A DNA stretch of 14,746 nucleotides from Phycisphaeraceae bacterium (GTDB lineage Bacteria; Planctomycetota; Phycisphaerae; Phycisphaerales; Zrk34). A program made the position numbers and the translations under genes. Location: contig JANQJT010000149.1 in the NCBI GenBank assembly GCA_028281485.1, positions 1 through 14,746 on the forward strand, in the 5' to 3' direction. The notes below the pieces were generated by a model that was not told the DNA's origin, did no database searches, and worked only from the letters and a program-made list of their open reading frames with translations. Below are positions 7,212 to 12,982 of the stretch, piece by piece (the stretch's first letter is position 1; each line of letters starts with the position of its first letter).

Positions 7212-9074
7212 ATGGAGTTTCTAGTATTCGACCAGACCGCGAACACGCGTGAGATCGTCAACATCGAGGGCGACACGCTGTACATCGGGCGCGACAAGTC
7301 GGCGTGTCAGATCGTGCTGCGCAGCTCGTTCGTGTCGCGGCGTCACGCGAAGGTGTTTCTCAAGGGCAACCAGGTGTTTCTGGAGAACCTGAGCCGGTCG
7401 GGCCTGCGCGCGGCCAACCGGGACGTGAAGGCCGGTCAGCCGGTGCGGATCGACTTCGGTGACGAGATCCAGATCGCGCAGTACTCGATCGCGATGATGC
7501 GGCCGGGGCGCTCGGCGATGGGCAGCGAGGCCGACCGTCGCGAGCTGCAGCGGCGGCTGATCGCCTTCGAGCAGGAGGCTCACGCGGAGCTGATCGATCG
7601 GATGAACCTGCGTGTGACCGGCCACATCGACAAGAACGACCCGCGTTACGTCAGCCAGATCATCCAGAACCTCAACGAGATTCTCGATGCGCGGGCGGAG
7701 CAGCTGGACGAGGCGCTGGTCAAGCACATGACGCACATGCACCTGGGCCGGCTGGTGATCGCCGAAGTCGTGCGCCAGTGCACCGGACGCGTGCAGACCG
7801 AGTACCGCACCGAAGCACGGTCGACCGATCCGAACATGGAGAAGGCGATCACGGAGCTGATCGGCGACCTGGTGGACATGATGCCGCTGCTGTTCGATCC
7901 GCTGAGCGTGCAGGACGACCTGGCGGTGGCGGAGGAGACGTACGAGGAGCTGTTCGATCAGCAGTACGGCTCGATCAGCGCGTCGCTGCGTCGGTATATC
8001 GTGCGGCAGGTGGTCAGCAAGGACCTCGTCGACATCATGCTGGGGCTCGGCCCGCTGCAGGACCTGCTGGAGATGGCCAACGTCAGCGAGATCATGGTCG
8101 TGGGCAAGGACCGGATCTACGTGGAGAAGAACGGTGTGATCCAGGCGACGACGCGGTCGTTTTTCTCCGACGAGATATTGATGAGCGTGATCGAGCGGAT
8201 CCTGACGCCGATCGGTCGCCGCGTGGATCAGTCGACGCCGCTGGTGGATGCGCGGCTGCGCGACGGTTCGCGCGTGAACATCATCATCCCGCCGCTGAGC
8301 CTGGTCGGGCCGACGGTGACGATCCGCAAGTTTGCGTGGATCCCGTTCACGATCGACGACCTGATCGAGCGCGAATCGATCAGCGAGCAGTGTGCGGAGT
8401 TCTTGCAGGGGTGCATCGCGGCGCGACAGAACATCATCATCTCCGGCGGCACGGGCTCGGGTAAGACGACGCTGTTGAATACGCTTTCGGCGTTTGTGCG
8501 CCCGACCGAGCGGATCGTGTCGATCGAGGAGTCTGCGGAATTGCAGCTGCCCCAGCCGCACGTGGTGAGCCTGGAGGCGCGGCCGGCGAACGTGGAGGGG
8601 CGCGGGGCGTACACGATCCGAGATTTGGTGCGCAACGCGCTGCGGATGCGGCCGGACCGGATCATCATCGGCGAGGTGCGCGGGGGTGAGGCGCTGGACA
8701 TGTTGCAGGCGATGAACACGGGTCACGACGGGTCGCTGTCGACGCTGCACGCGAACACGCCGACGGACGCGGCGTCGCGCCTGGAGACGCTGGTGCTGAT
8801 GGCGGTGGACATGCCGGTGCGGGCGATCCGCGAGCAGATCGTCAGCGCGATCGACGTGGTGGTGCAGCTGTCGCGCTTGTCCAACGGCAAGCGGCGCGTG
8901 ACGCACATCTCCGAGGTGTTGGAGCTGGACCAGGAGACGCACCAGATTCGGCTGGAGGACATCTTCGTGTTGCGTGACCCGGATCAGCCGCGCCTGCGGC
9001 ACACCGGCTACCTGCCGACGTTTGCCGAGTCGATGATCGAACGCAAGCAGCTGAAGGTGGAGATGTTCCTTTAA
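7212..9074 (+). CDS. cpaF: FHA-domain-fused CpaF/TadA secretion ATPase
   Basis: A 620-residue hexameric-type ATPase that should power Flp pilus assembly at the inner membrane. Residues about 3-96 form an FHA domain (GRD at 26-28, SRRH at 42-45, ENLSRSG at 58-64). A helical, charged linker of about 110-265 follows. The CpaF core begins at GLGPLQDLLE (278-287). Visible motifs are SEIMVVG (292-298), Walker A GGTGSGKT (412-419), the acidic SIEESAELQL (437-446), Walker B RIIIGEVRGGE (483-493) and the His box TGHDGSLSTLHAN (503-515). All are intact. Typical CpaF proteins lack an FHA domain, although FHA-CpaF fusions are known in some bacteria. The FHA domain lacks the usual N-G-T/S loop after Asn59, so phosphothreonine binding may be weakened. 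TadB follows after 11 nt. Confidence 0.95.
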   Translation: MEFLVFDQTANTREIVNIEGDTLYIGRDKSACQIVLRSSFVSRRHAKVFLKGNQVFLENLSRSGLRAANRDVKAGQPVRIDFGDEIQIAQYSIAMMRPGRSAMGSEADRRELQRRLIAFEQEAHAELIDRMNLRVTGHIDKNDPRYVSQIIQNLNEILDARAEQLDEALVKHMTHMHLGRLVIAEVVRQCTGRVQTEYRTEARSTDPNMEKAITELIGDLVDMMPLLFDPLSVQDDLAVAEETYEELFDQQYGSISASLRRYIVRQVVSKDLVDIMLGLGPLQDLLEMANVSEIMVVGKDRIYVEKNGVIQATTRSFFSDEILMSVIERILTPIGRRVDQSTPLVDARLRDGSRVNIIIPPLSLVGPTVTIRKFAWIPFTIDDLIERESISEQCAEFLQGCIAARQNIIISGGTGSGKTTLLNTLSAFVRPTERIVSIEESAELQLPQPHVVSLEARPANVEGRGAYTIRDLVRNALRMRPDRIIIGEVRGGEALDMLQAMNTGHDGSLSTLHANTPTDAASRLETLVLMAVDMPVRAIREQIVSAIDVVVQLSRLSNGKRRVTHISEVLELDQETHQIRLEDIFVLRDPDQPRLRHTGYLPTFAESMIERKQLKVEMFL

Positions 9075-9085
9075 GGTAAGGGCTG

Positions 9086-9943
9086 ATGACGACAACGGAC
9101 CTGGTTGTGTTTGCGGTGTCAACGCTTTTCATCTTCGTGTGTGTGGCGTTGATGGTGATGCGCGTGGGGCCGGCCGTGGGGTATTTCCAACGCCGATACG
9201 CGGAGAAGGCGGAGCGGGTGTTGAACCGTCAGCTGCTGATGGGGGTGGACATCAACCAGGTGATGCTGCTGACGGTGATCGGCGTGCTGGCGTGCGGCAT
9301 GATCGGGTACCTGATGGGCGAGAGCGGGTTCTGGTTTGTGGTGTTCGCGGTCGCGGCGATGTTCATGCCGAACCTGGTGTTGAATCACATGGAGCAGAAA
9401 CGGCGCAAGAAGCTGGAGACGCAGCTGGTCGACGGGATCACGTCTTTGTCGAGCGGTGTGCGGGCGGGGCTGACGCTGGTGCAGTCGATGCAGCTGCTGG
9501 CGCAGAACGCGCGTCCGCCGATCCGGCAGGAAATCGAACACATGCTGCGTGAGTACGAGCTGGGTGTGGATATCGGGCAGGCGATGCTGAACGCGTCGAA
9601 CCGGATCCGTTCGCCGCACTATCGTTTGTTGTTCTCCGCGATCCAGGTGCACCTGCAGCGCGGCGGTGACGTGGCGGAATCGCTGGATCGGATCAGCGAT
9701 TCGGTGCGCGAGATTCAGCGGCTGGACGGGAAGCTGACGACGCTGACGGCGCAGGGGCGCAGCCAGGCGTGGATGATGGGTATGGCGGGGATCGCGATCA
9801 TGGGCATCGGTTACGTGATCGCGCCGGTGGAGGCCGAGGCGGTGTTGGCCGACCCGGCGGGCCGATTCGTCTTGTTTGTGGCGCTGCTGCTGGTGGGCGC
9901 CGGTGCGTGGTGGATCCGCAGGATCATGTCGATCGATATGTAG
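9086..9943 (+). CDS. tadB: TadB-type inner-membrane platform protein
   Basis: A 285-residue polytopic protein of the T2SSF/GspF family, forming with TadC the inner-membrane platform on which the CpaF ATPase acts. Membrane helices are visible at about 5-25, 58-76 and 83-99, and two near the C-terminus (230-249 and 262-280). Between them lies the cytoplasmic T2SSF domain (about 112-225), containing DGITSLSSGVRAGLTLVQSM, a paired-helix region and HLQRGGDVAESLDRISD. The arrangement and length are standard for TadB. The start is preceded by an AAGG at 9073-9076 and TAAGGG at 9077-9082. TadC follows after 9 nt. Confidence 0.92.
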   Translation: MTTTDLVVFAVSTLFIFVCVALMVMRVGPAVGYFQRRYAEKAERVLNRQLLMGVDINQVMLLTVIGVLACGMIGYLMGESGFWFVVFAVAAMFMPNLVLNHMEQKRRKKLETQLVDGITSLSSGVRAGLTLVQSMQLLAQNARPPIRQEIEHMLREYELGVDIGQAMLNASNRIRSPHYRLLFSAIQVHLQRGGDVAESLDRISDSVREIQRLDGKLTTLTAQGRSQAWMMGMAGIAIMGIGYVIAPVEAEAVLADPAGRFVLFVALLLVGAGAWWIRRIMSIDM

Positions 9944-9952
9944 GACGGCTTG

Positions 9953-10867
9953 ATGGGAACGATTGAAATCATTCTGCACGTGGGCACGTGTCTGTTGATC
10001 GTCGCGGCGTTCGTGATGGTGGGGCACGTGTTGTTCGGTATCCGCCTGGCGCCCGAGCCGCAGGTGAATCGCAGGATCGCGCTGGCGCTGGGTATCGAAG
10101 ATCGCGACACGCTGTTCGAGACGCCGATCGTAAAGCACGCGTTGGTGGTGGGGTTGGTTGCGGCGCAGCGGTTCCCGCTGTTCCGTGACCGGGTGCGGCA
10201 GGACCTGGAGGCGTCGGGCAACCCCAACGGGTACAGCGTGGAGGAGTATCTGGCGTTGTGTCTGTTGAGCGGTGTGGCGAGCATGGTCGCGGCGTCGCTG
10301 CTGTTTGCGCCGGGGTTTGGGGTGTGGGCGTTCGCGGTGGCGGGGTTCATGCTGGCGGTCGGTGTGTGGGCGCCGGTGCTGTCGCTGAGCGCGTCGGCGG
10401 GGAATCGCACGCGCAAGATCGCGCGGAAGCTGCCGTACACGCTGGACCTGATCGCGCTGATGATGCAGGCGGGTGCGACGTTCACCGAGGCGATCGATAC
10501 GGTGATTCACGACGAGCCCGAGGACGAGTTCAACCAGGAGTTGATGCTGGTGCAGCGTGAGATCGGGTTCGGCACGACGCGGTCGGCGGCTTTGCGGAAC
10601 ATGGCGGAGCGCATCCCGCTGGAGTCGCTGCGGAGCGTGGTGGGCGCGATCAACCAGTCCGAGGCGCTGGGTACCCCCCTTTCGACGATCCTGAAGAACC
10701 AGGCGGCGATGCTGCGGAACCTGCGATCGGTGGCGGCCGAGGAGGCGGCGGCGAAGGCGTCGCTGCGCATCCTGCTGCCGTCGATGGTGATCATGGTGGC
10801 GGTGATCCTGGTGATCTTCAGCCCGATCATCCTGGCGCTGTTCCGCGGGGGCAGCGTGCTGGGGTGA
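9953..10867 (+). CDS. tadC: TadC-type inner-membrane platform protein
   Basis: A 304-residue partner of TadB in the pilus platform. I chose the ATG at 9953 over the in-frame TTG at 9950, because AGGA at 9942-9945 gives a 7-nt spacing. Features: an N-terminal helix (about 5-25), two adjacent helices near 97-140, a T2SSF domain beginning YTLDLIALMMQAGATFTEAI (about 161-180) with the segment SEALGTPLSTILKNQA (about 239-254), and a final helix before the C-terminus (LPSMVIMVAVILVIFSPIILAL). The domain order matches TadC, which is usually encoded right after TadB as here. It is the last gene with tight spacing in the locus. Confidence 0.92.
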   Translation: MGTIEIILHVGTCLLIVAAFVMVGHVLFGIRLAPEPQVNRRIALALGIEDRDTLFETPIVKHALVVGLVAAQRFPLFRDRVRQDLEASGNPNGYSVEEYLALCLLSGVASMVAASLLFAPGFGVWAFAVAGFMLAVGVWAPVLSLSASAGNRTRKIARKLPYTLDLIALMMQAGATFTEAIDTVIHDEPEDEFNQELMLVQREIGFGTTRSAALRNMAERIPLESLRSVVGAINQSEALGTPLSTILKNQAAMLRNLRSVAAEEAAAKASLRILLPSMVIMVAVILVIFSPIILALFRGGSVLG

Positions 10868-10897
10868 GCGGGCGTCGAGTTCCTTTGATAGATGGAT

Positions 10898-10903
10898 TAG
10901 ACT
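10898..10903 (+). promoter_or_regulatory. Candidate -10 element directly before the FHA gene
   Basis: TAGACT (TAnnnT pattern, 4 of 6 matches to TATAAT) ends 6 nt before the ATG at 10910. The 42-nt gap after TadC has no convincing ribosome binding site. If the element is used, the transcript would begin at or next to the ATG, giving a leaderless mRNA. I see no good -35 hexamer, so this is tentative. Confidence 0.3.
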
Positions 10904-10909
10904 GACGGC

Positions 10910-11827
10910 ATGAACGCGATACACATCCAGGTTTTGAGCGGTCCGACCACGGGACGCAGCGGCGTGTTCGTCGATGCGCCGATCACGTTCGGCCGGGCCC
11001 CGACGCAGAGCGTGGTGATCGATACGCCGCTGGCGTCGCGTGAGCACGGCGAGCTGGTGGTGGAGGGCGATCGCTGGTGCGTGGTGAATCGTTCGTCGAA
11101 CGGCACGACGGGGAACGGGAAGAAGATCGGGGACGGGCCGCACGCGCTGATGAGTGGGGACGTGGTGGGTGTGGGTAAGGAGAAGCTGTTTTCGGTGGTG
11201 ATCGATGAGCCGACGATCGAGACGGCCGACGGCGTGCAGGCGCCGGTCGAGGCGGCGGCAGATGACGGGGAGGGTGTGAAGAAGAAAAAGATGCTGTTGT
11301 GGATCGTGTTGTCGGTGTGGTTTTTGGGGGTCTTTGGCGGTTTGGCGGCGCTGAAGCAGTGCGAGGGTGAAGGGGACAAGGGGCCGAACACGCCGAGCGT
11401 GCGGTGGTGGAGCCGGGGAGAGATCGCCACGGAGATCGGCCGGTTGCAGTCGGGCTCGGAGGTGTTGATCGAGGCGTACGAGAAATCTTTGAAGTTGGCG
11501 GAGTCGGCTTACGAGCAACGCGACTACGATACGCGTGCTTTGTACACCGCTCACACGCACTTCAAGGAGGCGCTGATGTATGCCAAGCGCGACTATTTCG
11601 AGGACGGGTTGGTGCAGCAGAAGTTTGTAGACTGCGAAAAGGCGTTGATCGAGGCGGTGGTGACGCGGTACGAGCTGGCGTATTCACAGAGCCAGGCGGG
11701 CCAGCGCGACGAGGCGCTGCGGACGCTCGGCGACCTGCAGGACATCTACCCGGCTTACGGGGGCGATAGCGAGTTCTACGACAATGTCTCGGCCCACCAA
11801 CGTGTGATCCGCGCCGGCGGGCGGTGA
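10910..11827 (+). CDS. FHA domain - transmembrane - helical repeat protein
   Basis: A 305-residue protein. The N-terminal FHA domain (about 3-98) keeps the residues that contact phosphothreonine in the family: GR 28-29, SREH 43-46, and NRSSNGT 60-66 with the canonical N-G-T. An acidic/Ala linker and a Lys cluster (124-127) precede one membrane helix (about 128-147), which by the positive-inside rule places the FHA domain in the cytoplasm. The outer part (165-305) is helical, with TPR-like pairs such as AESAYEQRDYDTRALYTAHTHFKEAL and SQAGQRDEALRTLGDLQDIYPAYGG. The layout, signalling domain - helix - TPR-like, mirrors the kinase at the other end of the locus. It likely reads phosphorylation by that kinase; this is inference. 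It is the last plus-strand gene of the locus. Confidence 0.87.
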   Translation: MNAIHIQVLSGPTTGRSGVFVDAPITFGRAPTQSVVIDTPLASREHGELVVEGDRWCVVNRSSNGTTGNGKKIGDGPHALMSGDVVGVGKEKLFSVVIDEPTIETADGVQAPVEAAADDGEGVKKKKMLLWIVLSVWFLGVFGGLAALKQCEGEGDKGPNTPSVRWWSRGEIATEIGRLQSGSEVLIEAYEKSLKLAESAYEQRDYDTRALYTAHTHFKEALMYAKRDYFEDGLVQQKFVDCEKALIEAVVTRYELAYSQSQAGQRDEALRTLGDLQDIYPAYGGDSEFYDNVSAHQRVIRAGGR

Positions 11828-11862
11828 GGTTGAGAACCTGTTGTATGATCCAGATGCTCTGG
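11828..11862. other. Two small hairpins after the Tad locus
   Basis: Directly after the stop codon are GGTT-GAG-AACC (11828-11838) and CCAGA-TGC-TCTGG (11850-11862), both perfect inverted repeats with 3-nt loops. Neither is followed by a T run, so they are not classic intrinsic terminators, but they lie where the plus-strand transcript should end and could contribute to termination or mRNA 3' stability. Confidence 0.35.
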
Positions 11863-11878
11863 GGAAACTGCGGTTTAC

Positions 11879-11909
11879 GGTGGGTCTCCCTGCGTTCGAC
11901 CCACCCTAC
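11879..11909 (-). repeat. REP-like palindromic element
   Basis: An 8-bp perfect inverted repeat, GGTGGGTC (11879-11886) and GACCCACC (11898-11905), surrounds an 11-nt loop. Read on the minus strand it is immediately preceded by GTAG. A GTAG or GGAG tetranucleotide before a palindrome is the layout described for REP elements mobilised by RAYT (TnpA_REP) transposases. It sits between two convergent genes, a normal REP location. Only this one copy is in the window, so the family cannot be confirmed here; it may also act as a terminator hairpin. Confidence 0.45.
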
Positions 11910-11939
11910 TTGCTACCAAACCCAAAAATCACCAGCTTA

Positions 11940-12638
11940 TTACGAGTGTTCCTCTTGCGCGCAAGCCATCTTATCTTCCAATTCTGATATTGATTCTAGG
12001 GCTGCTGACTTGAGTTCGTGCCCATCCAACTGTGATATTTTCAGATATAGCGCCATTGCCTCTTCCCACTGCCCACGGTGTTCCAATAGCCCTGCTTCCA
12101 CATAGAGGTCACGGGCTAAGTTAACGGGACGGTTCTCTTCGGGATCGGTAAACATCGCATGCACACCATTCCCGGTTTCATTGCAATCGATAAATCGCCG
12201 GCACATTTCGAGACTTCTAAACTTAAACAGCCATGTGCCCGCGGATCGCTGTTTGATCACAACTGATACTCGGAAGTACCCGCCAATCGTAATGAGGAGA
12301 TAGCCTGCAAACATCAATGCGCCTAATCCAGCAAATTGCGGCCCACGAATGTCAAAGGCATCATCGAGCAAGAGCGAGCCTATTAATGCAATAACCCCCA
12401 GAGTGCAGCCTAAACGTTCAAGCGTATGCCCCAATATGTTTTTTCGGCGACATCTTGAGCACGCTGGCAGGTAAATATGATCTTTATCGGAGCGAAGAAT
12501 CGACGCCCAACTCTGACGGAGATCAACGCGTATTGCGCAATACGGATCTTCTACGGGATTACCGCATCGAATACAAGCATTTGGCCAAACAACATCCTCA
12601 ATGCTGACATTATTTAGTGCTGCAGTGCGATCCGACAT
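11940..12638 (-). CDS. Zinc-ribbon-like membrane protein of unknown function (low-GC)
   Basis: A 232-residue protein from the ATG at 12638, which has GAAGGA 9 nt upstream. An in-frame ATG at 12689 would add 17 residues but has no ribosome binding site. Two Cys pairs, C22-x2-C25 and C60-x2-C63, with an extra Cys34, look like a split zinc ribbon. Two hydrophobic segments follow (about 78-92 and 102-122). The soluble C-terminal part ends in a TPR-like helical pair (about 177-222, GLLEHRGQWEEAMALYLKIS). The layout resembles unnamed small membrane proteins seen in Planctomycetes and Verrucomicrobia with CxxCG and PxCxxC/H motifs before two helices. That is recollection, not a match I can prove. 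The base composition is clearly more AT-rich, with less GC-biased codons than all neighbours, suggesting recent acquisition. It is convergent with the Tad locus. No function can be assigned. Confidence 0.75.
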   Translation of the reverse strand: MSDRTAALNNVSIEDVVWPNACIRCGNPVEDPYCAIRVDLRQSWASILRSDKDHIYLPACSRCRRKNILGHTLERLGCTLGVIALIGSLLLDDAFDIRGPQFAGLGALMFAGYLLITIGGYFRVSVVIKQRSAGTWLFKFRSLEMCRRFIDCNETGNGVHAMFTDPEENRPVNLARDLYVEAGLLEHRGQWEEAMALYLKISQLDGHELKSAALESISELEDKMACAQEEHS

Positions 12639-12647
12639 CGCGATCCA

Positions 12648-12653
12648 TCCTTC
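12648..12653 (-). promoter_or_regulatory. Ribosome binding site deciding the start at 12638
   Basis: On the minus strand GAAGGA stands 9 nt before the ATG at 12638. The upstream in-frame ATG at 12689 has nothing comparable in front of it. Confidence 0.6.
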
Positions 12654-12708
12654 GTTTGAAGTAACTTCAATTCCAAAGATGCCTCTCATGACATAAATAC
12701 GAATTACA

Positions 12709-12737
12709 TCTATACGCTTAGGAAATGACTAGAGCAA
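12709..12737 (-). promoter_or_regulatory. Possible sigma70-like promoter of the low-GC gene
   Basis: On the minus strand TTGCTC (12732-12737) and TATAGA (12709-12714) are separated by 17 nt. The -35 matches consensus weakly, but the spacing is ideal. A start near 12702 would give a leader of about 60 nt before the ATG at 12638. Confidence 0.35.
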
Positions 12738-12750
12738 TAACTGCCGTGAA

Positions 12751-12834
12751 TGGGCCCGGTGGGATTCGAACCCACATGGTCTTTCGACCCGGAGATTTTA
12801 AGTCTCCTGCGTATGCCAATTCCGCCACAGGCCC
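12751..12834 (-). tRNA. tRNA-Leu (anticodon UAA)
   Basis: An 84-nt class II tRNA on the minus strand. The acceptor stem pairs GGGCCTG with CGGGCCC (one G-U pair), followed by discriminator A. The anticodon stem GGAGA/TCTCC encloses the loop CTTAAAA, giving anticodon TAA. A long variable arm is present (GGTC/GACC with a GAAA loop), and the T arm GTGGG-TTCGAAT-CCCAC is perfect. The long variable arm and anticodon identify leucine. The 3' CCA is not encoded; the next bases are TTC. Short ORFs across it are not genes. Confidence 0.97.
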
Positions 12835-12852
12835 GTGGGGGTAGAAAGCTCT

Positions 12853-12879
12853 ATTGTAACGATTGTTCGTGTCGGTCAA
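12853..12879 (-). promoter_or_regulatory. Promoter of tRNA-Leu
   Basis: On the minus strand TTGACC (12874-12879; 5 of 6 matches to TTGACA) and TACAAT (12853-12858; 5 of 6 to TATAAT) are separated by 15 nt. The expected start lies about 10 nt before the tRNA 5' end at 12834. The spacing is short for sigma70, but both boxes are good. Confidence 0.5.
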
Positions 12880-12891
12880 ACGGAGGTGTGA

Positions 12892-12921
12892 GAGCCAACC
12901 ACTCCCTCACGGTCGCGGCTC
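12892..12921. repeat. Possible dispersed extragenic repeat
   Basis: GAGCC (12892-12896) and GGCTC (12917-12921) bracket a 20-nt centre containing CTCCCTCACGGTCGC. Translated in spurious frames it gives NHSLTVAAR and PLPHGRGS, peptide fragments I recall from many mis-annotated short ORFs in planctomycete genomes. This suggests a repeat family. It lies in the 148-nt gap between tRNA-Leu and the end of RodA, where no gene is visible and no T-run terminator is seen. Confidence 0.4.
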
Positions 12922-12982
12922 GTCGGATCTACCCACACTGATCTGCCGCTTCGCGTCCGATCCGTGGCACCCCGCGCCTATG

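Noticed and set aside
7221..9122. Long minus-strand frame opposite CpaF
   Set aside because: Same Arg/His/Gln-rich composition; it mirrors the CpaF codons and the plus-strand protein has every catalytic motif.
9119..11560. 813-codon minus-strand frame opposite TadB, TadC and the FHA gene
   Set aside because: It crosses three genuine genes, is extremely rich in Arg, His and Gln, and has no start signal.
11879..11905. Duplicated tRNA-Leu end (att site) at the REP-like element
   Set aside because: The palindrome shares TTCGACCC and GGTGGG with parts of the tRNA gene, but the matches are short, in different arms and in different order, so they do not form a direct repeat of the tRNA 3' end.
11824..12105. 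93-codon plus-strand frame after the FHA gene
   Set aside because: It runs through the hairpins and into the 3' end of the convergent low-GC gene, with no domain and no ribosome binding site.
12835..12982. Intrinsic terminator after RodA
   Set aside because: CGGATC and GATCCG can pair over a ~30-nt loop, but the stem is short and no T run follows on the minus strand.
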